DNA of 64,000 nucleotides, from the NCBI GenBank assembly GCA_963854835.1, contig OY978526.1:92015140-92079139 (forward strand). Direction: 5' to 3'. Shown here in pieces: positions 36,381 to 47,385 of the stretch (its first letter is position 1; every line of letters begins with the position of its first letter). The notes beneath the pieces are model-generated. The model was not told the origin of the DNA. It saw nothing but the letters and a program-made list of their open reading frames with translations, and did not search any database. The stretch is from Megamerina dolium. Its lineage: Eukaryota > Arthropoda > Insecta > Diptera > Megamerinidae. A program made the translations under genes and the position numbers.

Positions 36381-37511
36381 AATCCAACAGAATGTACTAG
36401 AATTATAAATTTGGAATTACTTTTGGTCCACGGTATGCTTTAACTGATTGAACCATAATATTTACATATAAAAAACATTGATATACATAATTATTATCGT
36501 ATTATAATATTGTACCTATTTACGTACAGCAAAATATGTATGTACATGCAAATACATATACATATATATGTTTTGTATGTAAATATGTACATATGTATAT
36601 CTAAAATCGAAGAAACTACGCAGTAGAAATTCAGGTTGATATAAAAAAAAATACACTTTGCTTTACTCGCATTCATACACAATACCGATAATAAAACAAC
36701 AAAAAGGAAATTAGTAAAATATGGTAGAGACAGAAAAAAGCAAAACACTATAACAAAGCAATAAAAAAATGTGTGTTATAAACAATACCCAACAACAGCT
36801 AAATAGACATATGTATGTATGTACGTAAGTACGAACGTACGTTACTATAAAATGGGGCTACATAAACAGCGTCATCGACACACAGTAGAAAAAACAAAAA
36901 TAAAAACAGGGTCGACTGAAAAGAAAGTACTAAAACTTTATATATAATTCCTTTTGAAGTCGGTGCCAAAGAGATTATTTCTAAAGAACCGACCTACAAA
37001 TTGTTATTTAAATTTTTTAATTAAAACATTTCTTATCCAACACAAAAAGACCCATTGAAATCGGATAAACTTTCGAGCAGTTATGCTGGTACTAACATAC
37101 ATGCGAAATACCGACCGATTATACCCTAGTAAACCTTCTTTAAACGAGTAATAGGTTTGTTTTTTTTTTCAGTGCAGATAATTTTGCAGAAAATGCAATT
37201 CGTTTTTTTTTCAGTGTACATATTGAAATAAAAAATTTCCCCTTTATTAATAATAATAAATTTTATAATGCTTTACGTGGTTAATTCGCACTTAGCGCAT
37301 GTGGTCACGTCACGAGCACGACTTGTTGATTTCAATGCAAAATTAAAATTTGAGACAGCAAACGATAAAGTATAATTCTCTCTTGTTTTAAGGAATATTA
37401 TTTATTTTATTATATTAATTTTATACATTATTTTTAAATTGAAAATTACATCGTCCTTGGCATTTTCATGACTTTACGCACTACGGTGCTTGTTCGCCAA
37501 GCCATAAATAA
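36381..37511. other. No recognisable feature
   Basis: AT-rich DNA with ATGTATGTAC-type microsatellites. No supported gene. Confidence 0.4.
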
Positions 37512-37812
37512 ATTATAAGCCCCAAAGGTGCCTTTGGTCGAGCTTCTCTTCCAGTACTGTTGTACGTGTTACATTTTGGACAGATTAGATGGGACCTACT
37601 TATTTCAGCAGTAGCATCACTTGTGACATCACTTTTACTGAGCTTTGTGACAGAATTCTTTTAGAAGCTTTTCTATGGCAAATTATTACTTCCGGAAGAA
37701 TTGCCAATTGCTTGCCGACAGGTGAGTACCGCTAAAAAAAAAATCTTTTCAATATTAAATTTATGCTTCAGCCCGGGGATTGAATCATGGCCTACAGATC
37801 CGTCTAGGAGAT
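37512..37812 (-). mobile_element. tRNA-derived SINE copy
   Basis: On minus, a degenerate tRNA head ends in a B-box-like CATGATTCAATCCCCGGG, followed by the family body (GGCAATTCTTCCGGAAGTAA and AATAAGTAGGTCCC). It ends next to an AAGCTCGACC segment also seen at the 22.7-kb copy. The A box is poorly preserved. Confidence 0.6.
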
Positions 37813-37895
37813 ACAGCTAGTATATTTTAGGCCGAAGCTCTCTAAATAAGAAAGGCTTGCAAGATACTAAACAATCAGAGACATATGTACATCAT

Positions 37896-38362
37896 CGAAG
37901 GCATGTATGTTGTCAGATAGCCAAGCAGCAATTCTGGCATTGATATCACCGATAACGAACTTAGTAATCATAAGACAATGTAAGGAAAAGCTCAAAACGC
38001 TATCACGCACAATTGACATCACTCTCGTCTGGGTACCTAGTCACAGGAACATAGAAGGAACATAGAAGGCGGACGAACTGGCAAGAAGGGGGGGTAACTA
38101 ACAGCGAATCCGAGGCAGTTACTGTTGGAAACCCCCTTAGCGCCATCAAAAGAGAGCTCTACCTACAGTTTTGAAAGGAGGCAGAAACCAGGTGGTCAAG
38201 AACTGGCGCCTGTAAAATAGCAAAAGTAACTTGGCCTAAATACGATAAGTCAAGCACCGACGAATTGGTAAAAAAGAAAAGAACAGATATCTTCAGAATC
38301 ACCTCCACTATTACCGGTCACTGGCCGATAGGGGATCATGCAGAGAAAATAGTATAGCCCTA
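37896..38362 (+). mobile_element. LINE RNase H fragment
   Basis: Plus strand reads LSDSQAAILALISP, then TIDITLVWVPSHRN and, after a frameshift, ADELARRGG, which are the second half of a type I RNase H. A downstream part reads RTDIFRITSTITGHWPIGDH. The frameshift coincides with an 11-bp tandem duplication (GAACATAGAAG twice, near 38047-38068). Confidence 0.65.
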
Positions 38363-38494
38363 CAACTACAAATACCGAAACAGCAAACAAAAGGTATTCA
38401 AGGAGATGGTTTTCCACTATCTGTGTGAGCTGTGCATAAGTAAGCTCGGTGAGTTGTTCAGCTCAACAGCGTTCACCAATTGAGCTTGCTAAAT

Positions 38495-38819
38495 ATATCT
38501 GTGGGAAAAAGCAGTAACCGCTTAAGTCAAATTTATGAATTTAATACGAGAGCGTTTTTAAGTTTCTGAACGAAAACCAAGAATTATAGTATTAGAAGAT
38601 TGGATTTGTGAGCGCTGTGACTTAACGCCGGTTCAGATGCGAGAGAAACGACAAAATGGAGATCAAATTGAAAATAAAAATGTAAACAATGCGAAATAAT
38701 GAATGAATAATGCAATTATTGGACTAGTGTGACGTCACATACACAGCTGATTCTGTGCACATGCAACTCAATTCTCTTTTACCGCGGCTTAAGCGGTTAC
38801 TGCTTTTTGTCACAGATAT
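38495..38819. mobile_element. 325-bp MITE with 32-bp inverted ends
   Basis: The left arm begins ATATCTGTGGGAAAAAGCAG (38495-38526) and the right arm 38788-38819 is its inverse with two mismatches. The interior 38570-38770 is homologous to 39255-39460. No coding capacity. Confidence 0.65.
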
Positions 38820-39164
38820 AGGTATATCATAAATAAAATAAGGATGTCGTAAGTAGCTAAACTCAACTTTTCAGGAGGTTATTTTAAATATGGAAAATTA
38901 AATATCTTCAAAATGGCCCTATGCATTCTCTGCAGTTTTGAATGTAATCTGATGCTTTTATATCCATCAGCCTTAGTCAAATTTTCTGTAACTATAATTG
39001 CAAAGGCAAAGTTATTATCCTTTTTGCTGCAGAATACATTAGTCGCATGCTACATTTTGGCACAAGTTATTTTTTTTTAACATACGACAAAAAGGCTACT
39101 GGAAATATATCATTTGAACAAGGAAATTGCCAAATTTTGCAATAAAACTTAAGAAAAATCCCAA

Positions 39165-39191
39165 AGCACTCCCCCTAGATCCGTCACTGTC
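39165..39191. mobile_element. Possible hAT terminus
   Basis: CTCCCCCTAGATCCGTCACTG reads, inverted, CAGTGACGGATCTAGGGGGA, a common form of insect hAT ends. The opposite end was not identified. Confidence 0.35.
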
Positions 39192-39254
39192 TACATAACA
39201 TGGGCAACACGCTTTATTTTGTAAGAGTACTATGGTACTATATGTAAGAGGGTC

Positions 39255-39465
39255 TATAAGTCAAGAATAATAGAATTAGAAGATTGCGCCCATCAAAGAG
39301 GATTTGCGAGCGTTGTAACGTAACACTGGTGCAGTTGCGACAAAAATGACGAAATGGGGAACAAAATGAAAAGAAATATGTAAACAATGCGGAATAATGA
39401 AATGAATAAAACAATCATTACAACAGTGTGACGTCTGACAGTTGATTCTGTAAAATTCACTGCGG
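39255..39465 (+). repeat. Second copy of the MITE interior
   Basis: About 200 bp resembles 38570-38770 (TTAGAAGATTG, GATTTGCGAGCG, ATGTAAACAATGCGGAATAA, GTGTGACGTC, GATTCTGT) without the 32-bp inverted ends. Confidence 0.6.
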
Positions 39466-39842
39466 GCCGATTAGAGGTACGAGATGGACGCAACTTTAGT
39501 ATTCTGTCATCCAAGACAACAAGTAACAAAAATATGATTCGTTGTACTTAGAATGTTGCTACGATTATAGTATTCGGTGCGAGAATGAGTAAATTCTCCC
39601 TGTTCATAATCACAATTTCATACGTTCACCGAGTAAAATTTCAATATAAGTAGCTACGGCATAGCATCTGTTTTTATATGAATTTGGTTTTACATTAGGG
39701 CAGCAAATAAAATAAAATTCATACAAACGTGCTTCTTTGAGTATCGATTTGTTTGGTGTCGCATGGGTGAGCAGTCAACAAAATTTTACCCAAAATTAGC
39801 GCATATGTGCAAAATCGATTCTTAGGGTGCGCTTATATTAAT

Positions 39843-39989
39843 GTGAAGCAAGATGGAGAAGAAAATTTAAAACATGAACGATAGATATCAAATGGCATTC
39901 GACTCTGTGTATATTTTTAACTCACTATGCTCACTCTCATTTGATATGATGTGCATCATTCATTTTTATTTATTTTTATCTTGCTTCAC
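39843..39989. repeat. Short inverted-repeat element
   Basis: GTGAAGCAAGAT at 39843-39854 is exactly inverted at 39978-39989. An inner pair, GATATCAAATG and CATTTGATAT, supports a hairpin. About 147 bp in total, non-coding. Confidence 0.5.
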
Positions 39990-40394
39990 ACATACTTACT
40001 TACACGAATCACAAGTAGTGTTGCCAGCTTGAAAATTATCACACATCAAATCAGACAAAATAATATTTATTTTATATTGTATAACAATCGTAAGAGGTGA
40101 TTTGTATAGAAAAGATTATTTACATATTATTCACCATGATCATCATTCTCGTAGTTAGAGATAGATCTATCGGCCTGTTCGCACGATTACCGTGGTAATT
40201 ATAAAGCGGTTGTATATTGGCATATGTAAACGATTATTTTTACCAACGAAGGGATGGGTAGACTCGGATAAAATCACGCCTACCTCCCATACAAAAGTCT
40301 GTCATAGGATACCAAATAAAAAATCATCCTCATATAAATTCTCCAAACAATTCCGTTGTCGTACACATATATAAAACACTGTAGCCTGGCATCA

Positions 40395-40568
40395 TTGTTC
40401 GTGAGTGAGTTAGGGTAGAAATTTATCTTGCTCGTTATTTGTACTCATGAGAACGCACATCTGGTAATATGCATCTGACTCATGCTCGCGCACAAATATG
40501 AAGATGAGCGAGTTCAGCTCAGTTTGATTTGTACTATATTTGGTTCCGTGTCGTTATTCTTTGTCAAA
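40395..40568 (+). promoter_or_regulatory. Upstream region of BED exon A, homologous to that of exon B
   Basis: Contains GTGAGTGAGTTAGGGTA, TCATGAGAACGC, GACTCATG and an initiator-like TCAGTTTGATTTGTACTA with the A at 40521. The same blocks stand in the same order at 43380-43543. In both cases the initiator A lies exactly 48 bp before the ATG. Confidence 0.5.
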
Positions 40569-40740
40569 ATGCGGTCCGGTTTTAACAAATATTATGAATT
40601 TCTGGATAATAAATCAAAATGTTTAAATTGTGGAAAGTGTTTAATAGGACAGAGACCTTCCAATTTGAGGCGACATTATAGATTAGTTCACAACATCCAT
40701 CTTGAAATCAGAAGGAAGAAGGCAGAAAGAAAATTCGCTG
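40569..40740 (+). CDS. Alternative or duplicated first exon encoding a BED-type zinc finger (exon A)
   Basis: ATG at 40569 opens a 172-nt exon that ends G|GTATGT at 40740, a good donor in phase 1. It encodes KYYEFLDNKSKCLNCGKC, with putative zinc ligands Cys18, Cys21, His36 and His41 and a basic tail (RRKKAERK). It is a paralogue of the exon at 43544-43715: same length, same phase, no gaps, about 29 of the first 45 residues identical. No second exon is seen before 43380. It could therefore splice to the common acceptor at 44941, be a decaying duplicate, or have another partner. The frame and both ligand pairs are intact, which argues against simple decay. Confidence 0.65.
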
Positions 40741-41128
40741 GTATGTACTCGTAGTTAATTTTCCTTAAAATTTGTAGTGTTTGCATGTGCACGAATATAT
40801 GTACATACATAAATATTGTATCAGGGTTGTATGAAGAATTTGCATTGCGTTGTCGAGAAACAATGTTTAGTTTGTTATATTCACAAAAATAAGATCTGTA
40901 CGAGGCAATCTTGTATTTTGATTTTTCGTCAGGGTGTACTAATCTGCACTTATGCGTTATTCTCAATTCGACATTGTTGAAATATACAACATAAAGCAAA
41001 TTAGAAATAAAAATTTTTGATGCTGAAGTATCAGTACCTACATAGTACGCAGTAAATTTTAAACTTCAAAACAAAAATCAAAACATCAATAATGGTTCTC
41101 GTGAAAATGTTGCCTAAATAGAAATCGT
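40741..41128. other. No recognisable feature (possible intron of exon A)
   Basis: No repeat or coding signal apart from the donor at its start. Confidence 0.4.
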
Positions 41129-41270
41129 CAATGTACCGATTTAGACACAAAAACATTTGCATGAAAAACATTTTCGGCGACATGTCAACTCGTTTGTATG
41201 TTCTCTTAATGTTTGGCATTACGAATGATGAACACAAAGCGTGTCTTTTGATGTCTAAATGGGGACATTA
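41129..41270 (+). mobile_element. Putative MITE, copy 2
   Basis: The left end GTACCGATTTAGACACAAAA and the right end TTTTGATGTCTAAATGGGGAC are imperfect inverted repeats. The interior matches 34173-34375. A 67-codon frame across it is incidental. Confidence 0.55.
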
Positions 41271-41819
41271 CTTTGGCAAAAGATTGTTTCATATAAAACA
41301 CATATTGCACGGTGCTACAAGATATGGTTTATGAAAAGATCTAATATTTTGTTTTACTGTTAAACCCCGTTTTTTGGTGTCTTACGAATGTAAGAAAGTA
41401 ATTTTTCAACGTAGTTTAGGAATATATAAGCCGTATACACCCAAATAAGCTTCGTTGAAACTCCAACTAATTGCAAGAAACTAACGAGAAGTTTTATTTT
41501 TCTACTTTTGGTGATTCATTGGGTTTAATTTTTAAATTGCCTCCATTCTGAATGTAAAATAAAAATACCGATGTTTTAATATTGCATATTCTGGGGGTAT
41601 GAAATTTAATTACGTAGGCATACAACCTGGTTATATTTGTGACTCCGTATATTCCGTAGTACCGTAGTACCGTTCTACGCCAGAGTGGCAAAAACAAAAT
41701 TTTATTACCAGAAGAGATCTTTTTTTGGAAATTATGTTTTTGTATGCAAATTGTAAATTGAGTATGTCTTCAAATGATTAACTAATGGACAGGTACGATT
41801 TAAATATTTGCCTCAAGGA

Positions 41820-41880
41820 CCTCGAGTTGGGTACTTAAACAACCTTGCTTTAGTAACTTGGGTGGTTAAGCGATCCTCCA
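41820..41880 (-). repeat. Inverted copy of the 33.3-kb repeat unit
   Basis: GTACTTAAACAACCTTGCTT followed by TAGTAACTTGGGTGGTTAAGCG is the reverse complement of the unit at 33323-33375 with few changes. Confidence 0.6.
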
Positions 41881-41900
41881 AGTACATTTAATATCTTTAA

Positions 41901-42015
41901 GGGCCATTTTCACAGTAGCAAGTTAACTCATGGAATATAGTTAACTAATATTTTTTCTACTGAAAACTATGTGAACTCGATCCTATGTGTTAACTTGCTA
42001 CTGTGAAAATGGACG
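41901..42015. mobile_element. Hairpin MITE with perfect 24-bp arms
   Basis: The arms (CCATTTTCACAGTAGCAAGT plus TAAC) at 41904-41927 and 41989-42012 are perfect inverted copies around a 61-bp interior. TAA stands just outside or overlapping both ends, possibly a target duplication. Confidence 0.65.
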
Positions 42016-42102
42016 CTAATATAAACCAAATTTGATGTTCAATATAAATAAATTACAATATACTCTCAGCGATAAAAAACCACCACTACTATTTGAAGCA
42101 CT

Positions 42103-42240
42103 CGTGCAGTAGCGATTTACACCGAGTACGGTACCCAATGAGTATTAATAGTTGAATGACGCGCCATTATGAACATCGTGCAGTAGCCATTTACACCGAG
42201 TACTGTACCCGATGAGTATGAATAGTTTAATGATCACAAT
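42103..42240 (+). repeat. 74-bp tandem duplication
   Basis: CGTGCAGTAGCGATTTACAC, then CGAGTACGGTACCCAATGAGTAT, starting at 42103 recurs from 42177 with a few substitutions. Confidence 0.75.
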
Positions 42241-43379
42241 TGACAAACAAACAGTATACTCATGTTCAACACAAGTAGGCATAATCTTGTAGCATAAATT
42301 TTCAAATTGGAAGGCAACGGAAAGTAAAATAATAGCAACGTAGTTAGATATATAAATGATAAATGGACTGAGAGAATGAGATGATGATTCTCATTTTGAC
42401 ATAATCTCCGATGAAAATGTATTTTCAACAGATTCTAGCGTTACATTACCTAGCAATTCGTGTTGACTATTCGCTTTTATAGCTTGTATATTAATTGACT
42501 TATTGCTACTGAGAGAGTAAGAAAGAAAGAGAACCGCCTTGCTTATCTTGTGCTTACAAATATTGTACTTACACTTGCACTTACAAATCATGATCATCGC
42601 AACTACTGACGACGTGATATAACTATAAGGGTAGAGCAATAAGAGAGTGTTTTACAATTGCTCTACACTTATTATTATTACATGGTATAAATAATATTTA
42701 TTGTATCGCTTGTTATAAGTAGTAGTCAAATTTTTGGGGAGTACGCGTGAGTAGAAGTACAAGAAAGTATGAGTATATTCGATTTGTGAGTACGCGCTTT
42801 ATTGTATGTATGAACTAATGATTTTCAAATACCACATGGTATTTCGTGAGTGTGCATTTGAGCTAATGCATTTTCACTCAAAACTAACGGTTCGTTCTGA
42901 ACTATGAGTAAAATCGATTATTCACATGTTAATTAATGTGAGTCACAATCGTGTTGCCAGTTTTTGTCAAAATTGTTAAGGTACAATTGCTACACGTTCA
43001 TCCATTTACAATATATACCTAGATAGGCGCTGCAAATATATATTCTTTGAAATGTGTTCAAGCTATTTAAGTGTTTTGAAGCTTTATATACTCTATGACG
43101 CATAGATGAATGTAATTGGGTGACGTATGTCTTTGAAATTCTCTTGTAGCATACCACATACCAGATGATTAAATTGATAATATCTTATGATAACTCAGCG
43201 TATTCATCACTGATATATGTACATATCCATTGTTTGACTATGAAGAGCGTTCTTCATGGAATAATTATTGAATTTCATTGTGTGAATCATTCTCGATTAT
43301 TTTAGGCGTGTAAGAAGCTACTCATTGACCTATTCAGAATTTCCCCTAACTTTGGTATTTAATACAATTTGGCAATGTT

Positions 43380-43543
43380 GGACGTGAGTGAGCGAGGGTA
43401 CACAATTATGATTGCTGTTGTTTGTATTCATGAGAACGAGTATCTTGCTGTATATGTGACTCATGTGCAAAACAAATTTGAAAAAAGTTCACTTCAGTTG
43501 AATTTGTGCTCTAAGCGATTTCAAGTTGTTGTTCAGCATTAAA
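43380..43543 (+). promoter_or_regulatory. Probable promoter of the BED-finger gene (exon B)
   Basis: Blocks shared with 40395-40568 include an initiator-like TCAGTTGAATTTGTGCTC with the A at 43496, 48 bp before the ATG. No TATA box is evident, consistent with an initiator-driven promoter. Confidence 0.5.
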
Positions 43544-45432
43544 ATGCCTTCGTATTTAACAAAATATTACGAATTTCTTGAAGATAAATCAAAATGCTTA
43601 CACTGTGGAAAATTGCTAGCAGGGCGGAGGGCAACAAACTTGAAGCGACATTATAAATTATTACATAATATTAATCTATCCCTTGCATACGAAAATGCAA
43701 ACGCGGACGATGAAGGTAATTTTTGCCATTTGAGTGCTGAACTGTATATTAAGGTGGTCCAAAAAAAATCACTTTTTCCAATATTGGGTTCGAGGTACCT
43801 ACCATAACCTTTACGTTTTTAAGTATAAATTTAGGGAAGCTCATGAAAGTATGTATTTAATTACACCATGTAGGGGTCCTCAACTAAAAGCTTAAATGTC
43901 TCGTAAACCACGTAAACCTCATAAACTTACGAGCTTGAAAAACAGCTGTCAAAATTTATATGAGAAGGAGTTTACGCAAATTGTGTACGTTTAAGCGAAG
44001 ATTTTAGTACGTAGAGACCTGATTGCAGTGAGAACGGGAGTATGCCTTTCGATGACCGCTTCCACTGCGCATTGGTGTAATGAATTCAGTGAGTACTAAC
44101 TTATACTCGTAACATCGTACTGTGCGGACGCGCACCGCTAATTGCAGACTGCGAGCAACAGCTCCCTAGGTCCGCTCGAGACACTTTAACGCAACTGAGG
44201 TTTGGCTGGAGTATCTGTCTGAGCTGCTACATGCACCGGCTGACTGATGCCATTCCAGACCGATGCCCGCTGTGTCACCAAAACCCGCAGGAAACCCGAG
44301 ATCTGTTCGCCTGCCCCAAAAGGTCTATCAGACTGGCCCCTTATGCATTTTGGAAGTACCCTCTGGGGACTGCCGTTTTTCTTGAACTGGTTGATGTAAA
44401 CAACAATTCAACTAACTAGCATTCATCCTTATTCGTGATTATGAAACAATTTTCTGTTACAACAACAACAAAACAGCAACAACAATTCTTTGACAATAGA
44501 GCCCCAAGAAATCTCTCATTTTTGATTGACACTCTCCATAGTAGGCGGTTGTTACAATCATTCATTTGAATATTAATTTTAGAGGCAAGATTGAAAGATA
44601 TTCGCGTATATAAATCGATATGGTACCTGCTCTCCCGCTCACTTGATTTCACCGGCTTTGTAAACCTGGCTTTGTGATTGCTATAAAGAAGATACAGTAG
44701 ATTCGTCAATTCTATCTTTGGTAATATTTAGTGGAAATATTTGTGGTGCTGAGTTGTCAATCCTTGACCTGGAATGATCAGGGTATGTTCCGGGACGACG
44801 ACCCGATTGTCATGGGAACATGTAATATTTAATTATTACGTTCGTTTGCAGCTATCACTTTTAATATTCGGTTATAATTTTTAGATTTAGATATAAAATC
44901 GTATAAATATATATATAAATGAAATCAATATTTCTTTCTAGCTGAAACCTCAAATACAGAACTGAAAAAGCCCAAAGAGAAGAATCCATTAGAAGAAAAT
45001 CCGGAAGTGCGTGTATTTATAAATTCGTCTAACATAGATAGTTCCAAATTTATGCCCGAAACGCCACCTTGCCGTCCTACAACATCTAATGGAATTGATA
45101 ATGCTCCTGAATGTCTGTTGGAGAACACAGTTCCACCATCACTTACGCAACGACCACCAAAGTCGCCGCCGACATTTTCGCAACACTTTCAAAACGAAAC
45201 GACAACACAAATTTGCAATGATGCGGTAGACCACCTCTTTCAAAGTTATGCTCAAACTTTTCGAAATTTGCCATTGCGAAAGCAGGTTTATGTTAAAATT
45301 GAATTAGCAAAGCTTTTTGCCGAAGCTGAATTAGATAGCCAGGTACAACCACCAAATACAATAATATATCCTATTGGTATAGATGCATGCATTTCAAAGC
45401 AAGATGCCAGCGAACATATGAGCGGCCGATAA
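43544..45432 (+). CDS. BED-type zinc finger protein with BESS-like C-terminus (two exons)
   Basis: Exon 1 is 43544-43715 (57 codons plus one base, donor G|GTAATT). Exon 2 is 44942-45432 (acceptor TTTCTTTCTAG at 44941, stop TAA). The phase-1 join keeps the frame, giving about 220 aa. The N-terminus KYYEFLEDKSKCLHCGKLL carries a C-x2-C...H-x4-H finger (Cys18, Cys21, His36, His41), as in BED-type DNA-binding fingers. The middle is Pro/Asn-rich and likely disordered. Near the C-terminus, FQSYAQTFRNLPLRKQVYVK, then IELAKLFAEAEL, has the spacing of a BESS self-association motif. This suggests a small nuclear DNA-binding regulator; target unknown. The intron contains a LINE fragment and a dispersed repeat. 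A Tc1 element sits 48 bp after the stop. Confidence 0.75.
44120..44472 (+). mobile_element. LINE C-terminal fragment in the intron
   Basis: The plus frame reads RDTLTQLRFGWSICLSCYMH and RLTDAIPDRCPLCHQNPQET, ending VDVNNNSTN and stop. This is the tether and CCHC knuckle (CPLCHQNPQETRDLFACP) at the end of a LINE ORF2. It is followed by an ACAACAACAACAAAACAGC tail. GC content is far above the surrounding intron. Confidence 0.7.
44744..44822 (+). repeat. Dispersed repeat, copy 2
   Basis: GTTGTCAATCCTTGACCTGG, then GATCAGGGTATGTTCCGGGAC and CCCGATTGTC match 7178-7262 with few changes. It lies in the intron of the BED-finger gene. Confidence 0.7.
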
Positions 45433-45480
45433 ATGGAATAATTTGTATTCAACGAACAAAAGGAAATTGAAATATAAATA

Positions 45481-47131
45481 CAGTGGCTCACAGCTTATTT
45501 CGTACAGTGTATATATTTTTATGTACATGGCTGTAACATCGAAACTAAAAAACTTATCGATAAGTTTTGAATGTAGATGTCTGTGTATGTGTTTAGTAAA
45601 CCTAATAAGAAAACGGGGAACCCCAAAAATTTTTCTTTTTGTTATGCAAGAGAGAAAAACTATTGATCAGCTGATTTTCAGCTCACATCTTATTTCGTAC
45701 ACAAACTTCAATGTAAGTAAGTTTCATTCTGCCGCGCAGTTACAAAGTTTTTTTGAATTGTATGAGTTTTTGGACCTTTTTAACTATTATAACAATTTTT
45801 ATTATTATTATTTTAAATAGTTAAAGTGCTGTAAATTAAACATTTAGCTTTATGGGTCATCGTACAACGATGGAACAGCGTAAACTGGTAATTAACCATT
45901 TTAGGAAAGGTCAGAGTGTGCGAAAAATTGCTGAAATGACAAATTTAAGTGCCTCAACTGTCCAATACATCATTCAACGCTTCGTTCGCGAAAATCGGTT
46001 GGAGAACAAGGGCAGAGAAGCACCTAATAAGATTTTCAACGCATCAGACGAGCGTTATATTGTACGAAAAATTAAGAAAAATCCAAAGTTATCCGCTCCG
46101 AAGTTGGCTGCAGAGGTTCAGCGTGAAATAGGAAAATCATCCAGTGCTGAAACTGTCCGACGTGTGCTGCGCAATCATGACTTGAACGGTCGAGTAGCCC
46201 GAAAGAAACCATTCATTTCGAAAATGAATATACAACGCCGACTTGACTTCGCCAAAGAGCATATTATTAATACTCCTGCGTTCTGGAATACCGTTATTTT
46301 CGCGGATGAGTCTAAGTTTAATATTTTTGGCTCGGACGGAATGTCATATGTTTGGCGTAAAGCTAATACCGAGCTAAACAAGGAGAACCTTAAGCCCACA
46401 GTGAAGCATGGTGGCGGTAGCGTGATGGTTTGGACCTGTATGTCAGCAGCCGGAGTAGGTGAATTGGTTTTTATTGAGGGAACAATGGACAAAATGAAGT
46501 ACCTCGAGATTCTGAAAAACAATTTACTTCAAAGTGCAGACAAACTGGGTTTGCGGGAAGAATTTCGGTATTACCAAGATAATGACCCAAAACATAAATC
46601 TGGGATTGTGCAATCTTGGCTTATTTGAACTGCTCACACTTGATGTCTCCACCACCACAGTCACCTGACATGAATGTGATTGAAAATCTTTAGTCTATTT
46701 TGGACAATAAAATAAGAACACACAAGATTTCTAATAAGCAAGACCTAAAGAAGGTACTGATGGAGGAATGGAAAAAAATCACACCAGACATCACTCAAAA
46801 ATTGGTGGATTCAATGCCAAGTAGACTCCAGGCTGTCATTAACGCTAAGATATGTCATACTAAATATTAAAATCAACTTACTTTGTTTTTAGTTTGAACT
46901 TAAAGAGACTGTACGAAATAAGCTGTGACATGAATTTTCCTATTTTTTTCTTATTTTATTTTTTTATAGTGTCAAACACTAAAATTTTGAAAAAGTAAAT
47001 TTTGGAAAATAAAAAACAAACCTTCCTTTCAAAAATGGCATTTATATTTTGTTCAAATTTTTGCTATATTAGGAATTACGACTGCAGCAATTTTTAAACT
47101 GTCACTGTACGAAATAAGCTGGGAGCCACTG
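45481..47131 (+). mobile_element. Tc1-family DNA transposon, copy 3 (1651 bp), in the BED gene 3' UTR
   Basis: Complete ends, flanked by TA (45479-45480 and 47132-47133), same length and IR/DR layout as the other copies. It starts 48 bp after the BED gene stop, with no AATAAA in between, so the host transcript probably runs into or through the element. Confidence 0.95.
45852..46870 (+). pseudogene. Tc1 transposase, copy 3, frameshift plus nonsense
   Basis: The frame is open for 258 codons, then a one-base deletion in the same Trp259 codon hit in copy 2 makes TGA (TGGAAC to TGAAC). In the restored frame a second defect, TGG to TAG in ENLW at 46691-46693, follows the catalytic Glu. Asp152 and Asp243 are intact. 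It shares MGHRTT with copy 4 and EGTMDKM and the short C-terminus (CHTKY) with copy 1. Confidence 0.9.
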
Positions 47132-47217
47132 TATGTTAGATTTTAGTTAATTAACGTTCATTCTAAGTATGTACTATATGAATTTAGATTATTGTTTCCG
47201 TTATCATATAAAGGCTA

Positions 47218-47385
<168 letters not shown>

